A stretch of 64,000 nucleotides of DNA from Aegilops tauschii subsp. strangulata (GCF_002575655.3 NC_053037.3:49240242-49304241), one strand, 5' to 3'. Shown: positions 20,347 to 32,697, numbered from the stretch's first letter. The notes: generated by a model not told the origin, from the sequence alone. Numbers and translations are program-made.

Positions 20347-21252
20347 ACATAGTTCTCGAATCCGTAGGGTCCGCACGCTTAACGTTCGTTGATGATATAG
20401 TATTATATGAGTTATGTATGTTGCTGACCGAATGTTGTTCGGAGTCCCGGATAAGATCACGGACATGAAGAGGAACTCCGGAATGGTCCGGAGATAAAGA
20501 TTAATATATGGGATAATAGTGTTTGGTCTCCGGAAGGGTTCCAGAATTCACCGGAAGGGGTTCCAGATGTTTCCCGAAATGTTTGGGTACGAGAACACTT
20601 TATTTGGGCCAAATGGGAAAGCCCACAAGATTTTTGGAAAGCACAAAAAGAAGTTTTGTGGAGTCCAGGGGCCAGACGCCAAGGTCCCTGGCGTCTGGGT
20701 CCCGACGCCGGGAACCCTGGCGTCTGGCCCTGGAGTCCGAGGACTCTTGCCTTTCGGGTGAAACCGACTTTGTGGAGGCTTTTACTCCAAGTTTCGACCC
20801 CAAGGCTCAACATATACATATAGGGGTAGGGCTAGCGCCCAAGACAAATCAAGAAACACAAAGCCGTGTGTCGGCTACCCCGTACCCTCTAGTTTATCCT
20901 CCGTCATAGTTTTCGTAGTGCTTAGGCGAAGCCCTGTGGAGATTGTTCTTCACCAACACCGTCACCACGCCGTCGTGCTGCCGGAACTCATCTACTACTT
21001 CGCCCCTCTTGCTGGATCAAGAAGGCGAGGACGTCATCGAGCTGAACGTGTGATGAACGCGGAGGTGCCGTACGTTCGGTACTTGATCGGGACGGATCGT
21101 GAAGGTGTACGACTACATCAACCGCGTTGATAAACGCTTCCTCTTACGGTCAACGAGGGTACGTAGACAACACTCTCCCCTCTCGTTGCTATGCATCACC
21201 ATGATCTTGCGTGTGCGTAGGAAATTTTTTGAAATTACTACGTTCCCCAACA

Positions 21253-21748
21253 CTTTGATCTGGCTTACCCGTTTCTGTTCTGTTGCCTAATCGCAAACAA
21301 TTAATCCTTCTGAAGCGTATGCCCTCAATCGCACACACCTTGATCTGGCTGACCGTTTCTTTTGTGTTGCCTAATCACAAACAGTTAATCTGAGTGAATC
21401 GTATGTTGTACATCGCACACACCTTCATCTGGCTGCCCGTTTCTTTTGTGTTGCCTAATCACAAACAGTTCATCCGAGTGAACCGTATGCTCTATATCGC
21501 ACACGCCTTCATTAGGCTGCCCGTTTCTTTTGTTCCGCCTCATCGCAAATAGTTCATTGGACTGAACCGTATGCCCTGGATCGCACACGCAACTAAAATC
21601 TGAACCATGTTTGATGGAGCCTCCATCGCAAACGTTTTAACCTTTTTTGACGGTTTTCATACAGCACCGTTTGCGATTATGGCATCGCACACAGTTTCTC
21701 GAAGGGTCTCTGATCGTAGTGTCGCGTTAGCAGCATCCTGCAGTAGTG
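21253..21748. mobile_element. 3' end of a third CACTA transposon
   Basis: It ends CATCCTGCAGTAGTG at 21748, whose complement CACTACTGCAGGATG is a CACTA terminus. It is preceded by about four diverged units of 80-90 bp containing TGGCTGCCCGTTTCTTTTGT, TTGCCTAATC, ACAAACAGTT and GAACCGTATGC, i.e. subterminal repeats. The left part is missing: the Copia LTR end abuts it at 21252/21253. The sequence on the right is the gag region of the Tat-like Gypsy element. Confidence 0.75.
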
Positions 21749-22560
21749 CATATTCATATGGCTCGCGGTGATGATCTTCATGCCATCAAATACCTCTCGC
21801 TAAAGCTCAAAGGACCAGCTCGGCACTAGCTAAACAGCCTGCCAAAAACTCCATTGGCAGCTGGGAGGACTTGGAAGACGCCTTCCGTGACAACTTCCAG
21901 GGTACATACGTTCGAACTCTGGACGCCGATGACCTAAGTCACATAGTTCAATAGCTCGGTGAGTCGGCCAAGAAATTCTGGACTAGGTTCTAACTAAAAA
22001 GAACCAGATCGTCGACTGCCCGGATGTCGAAGCCCTAGCGGCCTTTAAGCATAGCATTCGCGATGAATGGCTCGCCCGACACCTTGGCCAAGAAAAGTCG
22101 AAGTCCATGGCAGCCCTCACGGCATTTATGACCCGCTTTTGCATGGGTGAAAATAGTTGGCTAGCCCGTAGCGGCAACAGTACAAGCGAACCTGGTCCCT
22201 CTCAAGCCAGAAATAGCAACGGCAAGCCACAACGCAACAGGCACAAGCGTCGAAACAACGGTGACAGTACTGATGACACGGCTGTCAATGCCGGATTCAG
22301 TGGCTCCAAGTCAGGTCAGCGGAAGAAGCCATTTAAAAGAAGTAATCCGGGCTCATTCAGCTTAGACCGAATACTCGATTGTCCATGTCAGATCCACGGC
22401 ACCCCCAATAAACCCGCCAATCATACCAACAAAAACTGTTGGGTCTTTAAACAGGCCGGTAAGTTAAATACCGAGAACAAGGAGAAGGGGTCGCCAAGTG
22501 AGGACGATGACGAGGAGCCCCGTCCACCGAACACAGGGGGATAGAAGAAATCCCCCCCCA
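21749..22560 (+). pseudogene. gag of a Tat-like Gypsy retrotransposon, broken
   Basis: In-frame pieces read as plant Gypsy gag. A capsid-like part (NSIGSWEDLEDAF, then LARHLGQEKSKSMAALTAFM, about 21840-22130) precedes a basic part and a zinc-knuckle-like segment with C, H, H and C (ILDCPCQIHGT, NKPANHTNKNCWVF, about 22370-22450). Stop codons interrupt it, for example near 21950 and 21990, so it is dead. The longest clean piece is 22107-22544. The 5' LTR and leader are not visible; a CACTA end adjoins at 21748. The protease region follows. Confidence 0.7.
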
Positions 22561-22599
22561 AGTCAAAACGGTGAACATGATATACGTTACTCATAGAGG

Positions 22600-23384
22600 G
22601 AGCGAAAACGCGCGCTTAGGGACGTCTATGCGATAGAGCCAGTTGCCCCAAAATTCAATCCATGGTCATCTTGCCTGGTCACTTTCGATCACAGGGACCA
22701 TCCGACCAGTATTCGTCATGGCGGCTCAGCCGCACTGGTCCTCGACCCAATCATTGATGGATTCCACCTCACGCGAGTCCTCATGGATGGTGGCAGCAGC
22801 CTTAACCTGCTCTATCATGACACAGTCCGCGAGATGGGCATCGATCCGTCAAGGATCAAGCCCACAAAATCTACCTTTAAAGGAGTAATACCAGGTGTAG
22901 AGGCCCGTTGCACGGGCTCAACCACATTGGAGGCGTCTTCGGATCACCGGACAACTTCCGAAGCGAAGACTTGATCTTTGACATCGTCCCCTTCCGCAGT
23001 GGCTATCATGCACTGCCTGGACGCACTTCATTTGCTTGCTTCAATGTGGTGCCACACTATGCCTATCTCAAACTTAAGATGCCCGGCCCACGCGGTGTCA
23101 TAACAGTCAACGGAAACATGGAACTCTCCCTTCATACCGAGGAGCACACCGCGGCCCTGGCAGCGGAAGTACAGGGCGGCCTTATCAAGCAGAACATCAA
23201 TTCTGCGGCCAAGCCCCCGGACACTATCAAACGAGTCCGGACTACCCCGCAGCATGACAGTCCAGCTCGTCAGGAGTTCGACTAGCAATTCGGCCTCCGT
23301 CTAAGTTCCGACCAAATTGCGGCATATGTACCACGCGTACATAACTACTCACTTAAAATACCATGGGCAAAGACGGAGGCATAA
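22600..23384 (+). pseudogene. Protease region of the Tat-like Gypsy element, frameshifted
   Basis: The reading TRVLMDGGSSLNLLYHDTV (about 22765-22820) is the aspartic protease active-site segment of this group, with DGGS in place of the usual D(S/T)G. After a frame change around 22890-22950 the text continues with FGSPDNFRSEDLIFDIVPFR and PHYAYLKLKMPGPRGVITV, typical of the segment after the protease. A stop follows at 23283. The frame change and stop show loss of function. Reverse transcriptase, RNase H and integrase of this element are not in the window. Confidence 0.75.
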
Positions 23385-23394
23385 CTCGATCATG

Positions 23395-23399
23395 GTCCA
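23395..23399. repeat. Target-site duplication GTCCA (left)
   Basis: GTCCA directly before the left LTR (23400) is repeated directly after the right LTR (35344-35348). Confidence 0.9.
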
Positions 23400-24917
23400 T
23401 GATGACCCACAAGTATAGGGGATCTATCATAGTCCTTTCGATAAGTAAGAGTGTCGAACCCAACAAGGAGCAGAAGGAAATGATAAGCGGTTTTTAGCAA
23501 GGTATTCTCTGCAAGCACTGAAATTATCGGTAACAGATAGTTTTGTGATAAGATAATTTGTAACGGGTAACAAGTCACAAAAGTATATAAAGTGCAGCAA
23601 GGTGGCCCAATCCTTTTTGTAGCAAAGGACAAGCCTGGACAAACTCTTATATAGAGAAAAGCGCTCCCGAGGACACATGGGAATTATCGTCAAGCTAGTT
23701 TTCATCATGCTCATATGATTCGCGTTCGTTACTTTGATAATTTGGTATGTGGGTGGACCGGTGCTTGGGTGCTGCCCTTTCTTGGACAAGCATCCCACTT
23801 ATGATTAACCACTATTGCAAGCATCCGCAACTACAAAATAAGTATTAAGGTAAACCTAACCATAGCATGGAACATATGGATCCAACAGCCCCTTACGAAG
23901 CAACTCATAAACTAGGGTTTAAGCTTCTGTCACTCTAGCCACCCATCATCTACTTATTACTTCCCAATGCCTTCCTCTAGGCCCAAATAATGGTGAAGTG
24001 TCATGTAGTCTAGTTCACATAACACCACTAGAGGAAAGACAACATACATCTCATCAAAATATCGAACGAATACCAAATTCACATGACTACTTATAGCAAG
24101 ACTTCTCCCATGTCCTCAGGAACAAACGCAACTACTCACAAATCATATTCATGTTCATAATCAGAGGGGTATTATTATGCATAATGGATCTGAACATATG
24201 ATCTTCCACCAAATAAACCAACTAGCATCAACTACAAGGAGTAATCAACACTACTAGCAACCCACAGGTACCAATCTGAGGCTTTGGGACAAAGATTGGA
24301 TATAAGAGATGAACTAGGGTTTGAGATGAGATGGTGCTGGTGAAGATATTGATGGAGATTGACCCCCTCCTGATGAGAGGATCATTGGTGATGACGATGG
24401 CGATGATTTCCCTCTCCCGGAGGGAAGTTTCCCCAGCAGAACAGCTCTGCCGAAGCCCTAGATTGGTTCCGCCAAGGTTCCGCCTCGTGGCGGCGGAGTT
24501 TCTTCCCGAAAGCTTGCTTATGATTTATTCTCAGACGAAAGACTTCATATAGCAGAAGATGGGCACCGGAGGCCTGCCAGGGGGCCCACAAGGCAGGGGG
24601 CGCGCCCAGGGGGTAGGGCGCGCCCCCACCCTCGTGGCCAGGGTGTGGGCCCCCTCTGGTACTTTCTTTCACCAGTATTTTTTATTAATTCCAAAAATGA
24701 CTTCCGTGAAGTTTCAGGACTTTTGGAGCTGTGTAGAATAGGTCTCTAATATTTGCTCCTTTTCCAGCCCAGAATTCCAGCTGCCGGCATTCTCCCTCTT
24801 CATGTAAACCTTGTAAAATAAGAGAGAATAGGCATAAGTATTGTGACATAACGTGTAATAACAGCCCATAATGCAATAAATATTGATATAAAAGCATGAT
24901 GCAAAATGGACGTATCA
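23400..24917 (-). repeat. 3' LTR of the Athila-like element (1,518 bp)
   Basis: On the minus strand it begins TGATACGTCCATTTTGCATC and ends CTTGTGGGTCATCA. It is nearly identical to 33844-35343. The other LTR has lost about 40 bases near 34430, where GCCCAAATAATGG and following bases are replaced by a short copy of CCCCTTACGA. Confidence 0.93.
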
Positions 24918-24932
24918 ACTCCCCCAAGCTTA
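24918..24932 (-). other. Polypurine tract of the Athila-like element
   Basis: Minus-strand AAGCTTGGGGGAGT directly abuts the 3' LTR start TGATACG, the place where plus-strand DNA synthesis is primed. Confidence 0.85.
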
Positions 24933-26622
24933 GACCTCGCTTGTCCTCAAGCGGAAGCCGATAACAATAAATATGTCCACATGTTTAGAGGTAGAGGTGT
25001 CGATAAAATAAAATACGGACATGAGGGCATCATGATCATTCTTAAAACAGCAACATATATGGATATTGTCATATTATTTCTTATGCTCAAGTAATAATCT
25101 ATTCACAACGTCAAGTATGAATCAAAAACTTCATTGAGAACCAACAAACTATAATCTCGGTCATTGAAGCAATTGCAATTTATCATAACATCGGAAAGAG
25201 TCAATATAAGAGCTTTTCAACAAGTCCACATACTCAATTATCATTTAGTCTTTCACAATTGCTAGCACTCACGCAATACTTAGGGGTATGGAGTTTTAAT
25301 CGGACACAGAGAAAGATAGGGGCTTATAGTGTTGCCTCCCAACCTTTTACCTCAAGGGTAATGTCAACAATAATAAATCATGCTAACTTACATCCAATTG
25401 GATATATATATCAGGATCTTTCCAACACAATGTGCTTGCCAAAGGATAAAATATAAAAAGGAGAGGTGAAAATCACCATGACTCTTGCATAAGGTAAAAG
25501 TAAAAGATAGGCCCTTCGCAGCAGGAAGCAGAGGTTGTCATGTGCTTTTGGGGTTGGATGCACGAAATCTTAATGCAAAAGAACGTCACTTTATATTGCC
25601 ACTTGTGATATGGACCTTTATTATGCAGTCCGTCGCTTTTATTGCTTCCATATCACAAGATTGTATAAAGTTTATTTTCTCCACACTAATAGATCATACA
25701 TATTTAGAAGCAATTTTTATTGCAATCAACATGACAACTTACTTGAAGGATCTTACTCAATCCATAGGTAGGTATGGTGGACTCTCATGGCAAAACTGGG
25801 TTTAAGGGTATTCGGAAGCACAAGTAGTATCTCTACTTGGTGCAAAGAATTTGGCTAGCATGAGGGAGAAAGGCAAGCTCAACATGTTGGATGATCCATG
25901 ACAATATACTTTATTTCGGATATAATAAAACATAACCCATTATGTTGTCTTCCTTGTCCAACATCAACTCTTTAGCATGTCATACTTTAATGAGTGCTCA
26001 CAATCATAAAAGATGTCCAAGATAGTATATTTATATGTGAAAACCTCTCTTTCTTTATCACTTCCTATTAATTGCAACGATGACCAAAACTATGCTTGTC
26101 AACTCTCAACAACTTTTATTCATCATACTCTTTATATGTGAAGTCATTACTCTCCATAAGATCAATATGATCTCTTTATTTATTTTTATTCTTTATTTCT
26201 CTTTAATTCCCTCACGATCATAGCAAGATAATCAAGCCCTTAACTCAACACTAATCTTTATTATATATAGCTCACGGACTCGATTACATAGAAGGATCAA
26301 GAAGCAAAACTCAAAACTAACTCATACTAAAACTTTATTCTACTAGATCAAGATATTACCAAAAGGATCGAACTAAGAATAACGGTAAAGATAGGAGTGT
26401 GATGGTGATACGATACCGGGGCACCTCCCCCAAGCTTGGCAGTTGCCAAGGGGAGTGCCCATACCCATGTGATTATGTCTCCTTCCTCGGAAGTGGTGGT
26501 GATGGGGTTGTTGATGAAGTAGGCTTGTCTTCCATCTTCCAAGGCATAGGCTCACCATCATAGAAGGATGAACGAGTCTCGGGGATCCTCAAATTTGCAG
26601 CCAAACTCATCCACTTGAATCT
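24933..26622. other. Non-coding 3' region of the Athila-like element
   Basis: AT-rich sequence without a gene, between the purine tract and the small 3' reading frame. Long non-coding 3' regions are normal in Athila-like elements. Short frames (60-106 codons) show no motif. Confidence 0.6.
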
Positions 26623-26994
26623 CTATTCATACTCACAGTTTTGGTTTTGCAGGTCATAGATCTGGGCTTGGAGGTGCTCGATTTTCTCGTGAAGCTTGAA
26701 GATGGCCTCCCCAATGTCCTTGGCGTCCATCTTGTGGTTGTTGGTGAACTCTGTGATCATTATGTGATTGGAGTCGACTCCGCGCTCCACCATCTCCTGA
26801 CACTTGAAAACTTGTTGCTCCATTGCCTCGAGCCTTGTCTCCACGCTTCCGGTCCTCCTTGGTCCCTCAACATCACGGATGTGCAGCAACCCCTCACGCA
26901 TCTCAATGGTTTGAGGATGTTGCAGCACTTCTGCGAGGTAGGGGTTGATGACCTTCTCGAAGAACTTGTCCTTGGGGGCACTTGGAGACGTCAT
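26623..26994 (-). CDS. Small coiled-coil-like protein of the Athila-like 3' region, function unknown
   Basis: An open frame of 123 codons starts MTSPSAPKDKFFEKVINPYL. Its C-terminal half is rich in heptad-like hydrophobics and polar residues (VETRLEAMEQQVFKCQEMV, then AIFKLHEKIEHLQAQIYDLQ), suggesting a coiled coil. It lies downstream of integrase, where Athila elements often carry an extra frame, sometimes called env-like. I see no signal peptide or membrane segment, so an envelope role is not supported. It is one of the few uninterrupted frames in this element. From memory, similar proteins recur in Triticeae elements of this type. Confidence 0.55.
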   Translation of the reverse strand: MTSPSAPKDKFFEKVINPYLAEVLQHPQTIEMREGLLHIRDVEGPRRTGSVETRLEAMEQQVFKCQEMVERGVDSNHIMITEFTNNHKMDAKDIGEAIFKLHEKIEHLQAQIYDLQNQNCEYE

Positions 26995-27191
26995 GGTGAT
27001 CTATATCTGTCAGAAAAACAGCTCGAAACAAGAACAGAGGATAATTGCGTGATACGGTGGTCAAAACCTTCGGGAGATTATATAATGAATTTTTACCGAC
27101 CAAAAGAAGTATCGTGCAAGAAAGCGGAGTCCGGAGAGCGCACGAGGTGCCCTTGAGGCAGGGGGGCGCGCCCAGGGGGGTAGGGTGCGCC

Positions 27192-28884
27192 TGATGTCTA
27201 CTACGCAACCTTCTTCTTCTTCTTGTAGACGTTGTTGGGCCTCCAAGTGTAGAGGTTTGTAGGACAGTACCAAATTTCCCTCAAGTGGATGACATAAGGT
27301 TTATCAATCCGTGGGAGGCGTAGGATGAAGATGGTCTCTCTCAAGCAACCCTGCAACCAAATAACAAAGAGTCTCTTGTGTCCCCAACACACCCAATACA
27401 ATGGTAAATTGTATAGGTGCACTAGTTCGGCGAAGAGATGGTGATACAAGTGCAATATGGATGGTAGATATAGGTTTTTGTAATCTGAAAATATAAAAAC
27501 AGCAAGGTAACTAATGATAAAAGTGAGCGTAAACGGTATTGCAATGATAGGAAACAAGGCCTAGGGTTCATACTTTCACTAGTGCAAGTTCTCTCAACAA
27601 TAATAACATAATTGGATCACATAACTATCCCTCAACATGCAACAAAGAGTCACTCCAAAGTCCCTAATAGCGGAGAACAAACGAAGAGATTATGGTAGGG
27701 TACGAAACCACCTCAAAGTTATCCTTTCTGATCTATCTATTCAAGAGTCCGTAGTAAAATAACATGAAGCTATTCTTTCCGTTCGATCTATCATAGAGTT
27801 CGTACTAGAATAACACCTTAAGACACAAATCAACCAAAACCCTAATGTCACCTAGATACTCCAATGTCACCTCAAGTATCCGTGGGTATGATTATACGAT
27901 ATGCATCACACAATCTCAGATTCATCTATTCAACCAACACAAAGAACTTCAAAGAGTGCCCCAAAGTTTCTACCGGAGAGTCAAGACGAAAATGTGTGCC
28001 AACCCCTATGCATAGGTTCATGGGCGGAACCCGCAAGTTGATCACCAAAACATACATCAAGTGGATCAATAGAATACCCCATTGTCACCACGGGTATCCC
28101 ACGCAAGACATACATCAAGTGTTCTCAAATCCTTAAAGACTCAATCCGATAAGATAACTTCAAAGGGAAAACTCAATCCATTACAAGAGAGTAGAGGGGG
28201 AGAAACATCATAAGATCCAACTATAATAGCAAAGCTCGCGATACATCAAGATCGTATCACCTCAAGATCACAAGAGAGAGAGAGATCAAACACATAGCTA
28301 CTGGTACATACCCTCAGCCCCGAGGGTGAACTACTCCCTCCTCGTCATGGAGATCGCCGGGATGATGAAGATGGCCACCGGTGAGGGATCCCCCCCTCCG
28401 GCAGGCTGCCGGAACAGGGTCCCGATTGGTGTTTGGTGGCTACAGAGGCTTGCGGCGACGGAACTCCCGATCTATTCTGTTCCCCGATGTTTTTAGGGTA
28501 TATGGATATATATAGGCGAAAGAAGTCGGTCAGGGGAGCCACGAGGGGCCCACAAGGGTGGGGGCGCGCCCAGGGGGGCAGGCGCGCCTCCCTACCTCGT
28601 GGCCACCTCGTTGCTTCCCTGACGTACACTCCAAGTCTCCTGGATTGCTTCCGTTCCAAAAATAACTCTCCCGAATGTTTCATTCCGTTTGGACTCCGTT
28701 TGATATTCCTTTTCTTCGAAACACAGAAATAGGCAAGAAAACAGCAATTTGGGTTGGGCCTCCGGTTAGTAGGTTAGTCCCAAAAATAATATAAAAGTGT
28801 ATAATAAAGCCCATAAACATCCAAAACAGATAATATAATAGCATGGAACAATAAAAAAATTATAGATACGTTGGAGACGTATCA
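27192..28884. mobile_element. Solo LTR inserted in the Athila-like element (1,693 bp)
   Basis: It begins TGATGTCTACTACGCAACC and ends ACGTTGGAGACGTATCA. Flanking 5-mers are GCGCC (27187-27191) and GTGCC (28885-28889), differing by one C-to-T change at a CpG. There is no internal sequence and no second LTR, so this is a solo LTR left by recombination between two LTRs. The complement starts TGATACGTCTCCAACG, indicating a minus-strand Gypsy LTR of a different family from its host. Confidence 0.85.
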
Positions 28885-29020
28885 GTGCCCTCCACCCTCG
28901 TGGAAGCCTCGTGTCCTTCCCGGACTACTTCTTATTTTCCTATTTTCTTAAATATTCCAAAACGGAGAAAAATTGCCATTAGAACTGTTTTGGAGTCGGT
29001 TTACTTACCGTACCACATAC

Positions 29021-29293
29021 CTATTCCTTTCCGAAGTCTGAAACGTTCTGGAAAGTGTCCCTTATGTATTCCTCCGGGGTTACGGTTTCAATAATATTGG
29101 TTTCAACATTTATGGGATTACCTGAGATATAATGTTTGATTCTTTGACCGTTCACCACCTTCGGATTTGTGCCTTTGAAGTTGTTGATTTTTATGGCACC
29201 GGAACGATAGACCTCCTCAATAACGTAAGGACCTTCCCATTTCGAGAGAAGTATTCCTGCAAAAAATCTTAAACGAGAGTTGAATAGCAACAC
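29021..29293 (-). pseudogene. Integrase C-terminal part, Athila-like element
   Basis: The minus frame reads LLFNSRLRFFAGILLSKWEG, then PYVIEEVYRSGAIKINNFKG and VVNGQRIKHYISG, the usual SH3-like C-terminal part of Gypsy integrases in this group. It follows the core domain (29384-30205) after a stop or frame change around 29294-29383, where the linker sequence is still readable in another frame. Confidence 0.75.
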
Positions 29294-29383
29294 ATAATCT
29301 CCTACATTAAACTCACGCTTTTGTATCCTTTTGTCATGCCATCTTTTAACTTTCTCTTTAAACAGTTTGGCATTCTCATAAGC

Positions 29384-30205
29384 CTAGGTTCTCCATTCAT
29401 CAAGTGAGCTAATGTCAAATAACCTCTTCTCACCGGCAAGTTTGAAATCATAATTGAGCTCTTTAATGGCCCAATATGCCTTATGTTCTAGTTTGAGAGG
29501 TAAGTGACATGCTTTTCCATAAACCATTTTATACGGAGACATACCCATAGGATTTTTATATGCAGTTCTATAGGCCCATAATGCATCATCAAGTTTCTTG
29601 GACCAATTCTTTCTAGATCTATTAACAGTCTTTTGCAAAATTAATTTGAGCTCTCTATTACTCAATTCTACTTGACCACTAGACTGTGGGTGATAAGGGG
29701 ATGCAATTCTATGATTAACATCATACTTAGCAAGAATTTTACGAAAAGCACCATGAATAAAAGTCATTAAATATCTAGGGACTCCAAACCTCGGAAAAAT
29801 AACTTCTTTAAGCATCTTAATAGAGGTGTTATGATCAGCACTACTAGTTGGAATAGCTTCTACCCACTTTGTAAAGTAATCAACAGCAACTAAAATATGT
29901 GTATACCCGTTAGAGGAAGGAAACGGTCCCATATAATCGAAGCCCCAAACATCAAATGGTTCAATAACGAGTGAATAATTCATAGGCATTTCTTGACGTC
30001 TACTAATATTACCAATTCTTTGACATTCATCACAAGATAAGACAAACTTACGGGCATCTTTGAAAAGAGTAGGCCAATAAAACGGATTGCAATACCTTAT
30101 GTGCAGTTCTATCTCCTGCATGGTGTCCTCCATAAGCTTCGGAGTGACACTTGCGTAGGATCTGTTCCTGTTCATGCTCAGGTATACAACGTCTAATAAC
30201 ACCAT
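29384..30205 (-). pseudogene. Integrase core of the Athila-like element, second catalytic Asp deleted
   Basis: After the zinc-binding CDECQRIG, the core shows the first catalytic Asp in [20 protein letters not shown] and the catalytic Glu in [19 protein letters not shown]. Between them the segment reads [15 protein letters not shown]. Family members have a motif of the type TDGGSHF at this place, so the second Asp appears lost in a short in-frame deletion. The N-terminal HHCC half is in another frame (30048-30362). The frame ends with a stop at 29384. The enzyme would be inactive. Confidence 0.8.
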
Positions 30206-30362
30206 CTACTCCTTCTTTATAAAGGTGTGGGTCATCCCAAAAGTAATGTCTTAAATCATAGAAAAAACTTTTTCTTTTGCTGGTATGTGAAACTAGGTGG
30301 TATAAATTTAGCAACAACGTAATTAGCATAATCAGCATACCATGGAGCAGTACGAGAAGCAT
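30048..30362 (-). pseudogene. Integrase N-terminal zinc-binding part, frameshifted from the core
   Basis: The frame contains [20 protein letters not shown], then [16 protein letters not shown], the HHCC-type zinc-binding histidines of Gypsy integrase. The cysteines (CDECQ) lie in the next frame, showing a frameshift around 30060-30100. Upstream the frame overlaps the RNase H end. Confidence 0.75.
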
Positions 30363-31467
30363 TTATGGCAGCCAATTGTTCATCAGGAAAGCTATCATCA
30401 ATAGGTAGTGGGTCATCAAGAACATTCTCTAACCTAGACAAGTTGTCTGCAACGGGGTTCTCAGCTCCCTTTCTATCAATAATATGCAAATCAAATTCTT
30501 GTAGCAAGAGAACCCATCTAATAAGTCTAGGTTTAGCATCTTTCTTTTCCATAAGATATTTAATAGCAACATGATCAGTGTGAATAGTTACTTTAGAATC
30601 AACAATATAAGGTCTGAACTTATTACAAGCAAATACAACTGCTAAGAATTCTTTTTCAGTAGTAGCATAATTTCTCTGGGCATTGTCTAGAGTTTTACTA
30701 GCATATTGAATAACATTTAATTTCTTATCAACTCTTTGCCCCAGAACAGCACCTACAACATAATCACTAGCATCACACATAATTTCAAAGGGTAAATTCC
30801 AATCAGGTGGCTGAACAATAGGTGCAGAAATTAATGCTTTCTTAAGTATTTCAAATGCTTCCACACAATCATCATCAAAGACAAAAGGTATATCTTTTTG
30901 TAATAGGTTAGTCAGAGGCCGGGAAATTTTTGAGAAGTCCTTAATGAACCTCCTATAAAAACCAGCATGACCAAGGAAACTTCTTATACCTTTGATGTCC
31001 TTGGGACACGGCATCTTTTCAATAGCATCAACTTTAGCTTTGTCAACTTCAATACCTTTTTCAGAAATTTTATGCCCCAAGACAATACCTTCATTAACCA
31101 TAAAGTGGCACTTCTCCCAATTCAAGACAAGGTTAGTTTCTTCACATCTCTGCAAAACTCGATCAAGGTTGCTCAAGCAATCATCAAAAGAGGATCCATA
31201 AATAGAGAAGTCATCCATGAAAACCTCACAAACCTTTTCACAAAAGTCAGAGAATATGGCCATCATGCATCTTTGAAAGGTAGCAGGTGCATTACATAAA
31301 CCAAAAGGCATACGTCTATAAGCAAAGGTACCGAAAGGGCAAGTAAAAGTGGTCTTTTCTTGATCATCAGCTGGCACAGCTATTTGAGAGAAACTAGAGT
31401 AACCATCTAGAAAGCAAAAATGTGTATGTTTGGATAATCTTTCTAGCATTTGATCAATGAAAGTCAA
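30256..31467 (-). pseudogene. Reverse transcriptase and RNase H of the Athila-like element
   Basis: This is a 403-codon frame. Reverse transcriptase motifs occur in order: [35 protein letters not shown] and the catalytic [10 protein letters not shown] (about residue 83; F-M-D-D is usual in Athila). RNase H follows with [48 protein letters not shown] and the end part [15 protein letters not shown]. The N-terminal fingers are in the same frame but upstream of one stop codon at 31501. This is the best preserved part of the element. It would need the upstream part to be active. Confidence 0.88.
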
Positions 31468-31500
31468 AGGGTAATGATCTTTTTTAGTAGCTTTATTTAA

Positions 31501-31845
31501 TTAGCGGAAATCAATTACCATCCTATAACCTGTAATAATTCTTTGCGGAATCAATTCATCTTTATCATTAGGAACGACAGTAATACCTCCCTTCTTAGGG
31601 ACACAATGGACATGACTTACCCACTGACTATCAGCAACGGGATAAATTATACCTGCCTCAAGGAGCTTTAATATCTCCTTTCTTACCACTTCTTTCATCT
31701 TAGGATTTAGCCGTCGTTGGAGATCAATAATTGGTTTGGCGTCTTTCTCCAAATTTATTTTGTGTTGACATAGAGTGGGACTAATGCCCTTAAGATCATC
31801 AAGAGTATATCCAATAGCAGCACGGTGCTTCTTCAGAGTTTTCAA
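31501..31845 (-). pseudogene. Reverse transcriptase N-terminal part, Athila-like element
   Basis: The frame reads KHRAAIGYTLDDLKGISPT, then LNPKMKEVVRKEILKLLEAG, IIYPVADSQWVSHVHCVPKK and GYRMVIDFR, the start of the Gypsy reverse transcriptase. A single in-frame stop separates it from the palm domain. The start overlaps the end of the protease frame, where another stop occurs (31846). Confidence 0.85.
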
Positions 31846-32697
31846 TCATTTCTCTTCTTCATGCTCTGAAAGGTTAGCACTAATAATAACAGGATATATC
31901 TTCTTTTCATCAAGATAAGCATATTTAAGAGTATCAGGTAATGGTTTAAGCTCAGACACGGGATCACCCTTGGGTGGAGGAGGATCCCCTAGGATTTCAA
32001 CAGGCAAGTTGTGTTTCAGAATAGGTCCCTGTTTAAAGAATACTTCATCTATTTCCCTTCTTTCATTCATAAACGTATCATTTTCATGGTCTAGCAAATA
32101 TTGTTCTAAAGGATCACTAGGAGGCACGGCAATAGAAGCAAGACCAATAATTTTATCTTCACTAGGCAATTCCTCATCACGGGGTTGTCTACTAAATTTA
32201 GCAAAATTAAACTCATGAGACATATCACCCAAACCAATAGTAACAACATCCTTTTCGCAATCTATCCTAGCATTAACAGTGTTCAAGAAGGGTCTACCAA
32301 ATATAATGGGACAAAAGCTATCTTGTGGGGAACCAAGAACAAGAAAATCAGCAGGATATTTAACCTTCCCACACAAGACTTCAACATCTCTAACAATCCC
32401 AATCGGTGAAATAGTATCTCTATTGGCAAGTTTAATGGTAACATCGATATCTTCTATCTCAGCATGTGCAATATCATGCATAATTTCTTCGTATAAAGAA
32501 TGAGGTATTGCACTAGAACTAGAACCCATATCACACAAGCCATGATAACAATGATCTCCTATTTTAACAGAAATAACAGGCATGCCTACAACAGGTCTAT
32601 GTTTATTTTTAGCATCAGGTCTAGCAATTCTAGCAGCTTCATTGCAGAAGTAAATAACATGCCCATCAATATTATCAGCCAAGAGATCTTTAACCAT
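31846..32697 (-). pseudogene. Aspartic protease region of the Athila-like element
   Basis: The active-site segment reads HGLCDMGSSSSAIPHSLYEE, with DMGS where the family has DLGA(S). The flap and second half follow (VEVLCGKVKYPADFLVLGSP, CPIIFGRPFLNTVNARID), with the conserved FGRPFL. The C-terminal linker (LPVEILGDPPPPKGDPVSEL) leads to the reverse transcriptase. The catalytic Asp is intact, but stops on both sides isolate this domain from gag and reverse transcriptase. Confidence 0.85.

Larger units (their letters stand above)
18481..21252 (+). mobile_element. 5'-truncated Copia LTR (Angela/BARE-1-like), + orientation
   Basis: The sequence from GCCGGTAACGAGATTGAACT to 18680, continuing at 20347 with CATAGTTCTCGAATCCGTAG, matches in order the LTR at 59140-60888 read on the opposite strand. 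It ends with TACGTTCCCCAACA at 21252, the 3' end of the LTR. The first part of the LTR is missing and is replaced by the TCGGT-repeat DNA. No internal retrotransposon sequence follows, so it is a solo or deleted LTR. A complete non-autonomous CACTA sits inside. Confidence 0.8.

Noticed and set aside
26623..26994. Envelope gene of the Athila-like element
   Set aside because: No signal peptide, membrane segment or cleavage site is visible; only a coiled-coil-like small protein can be supported.
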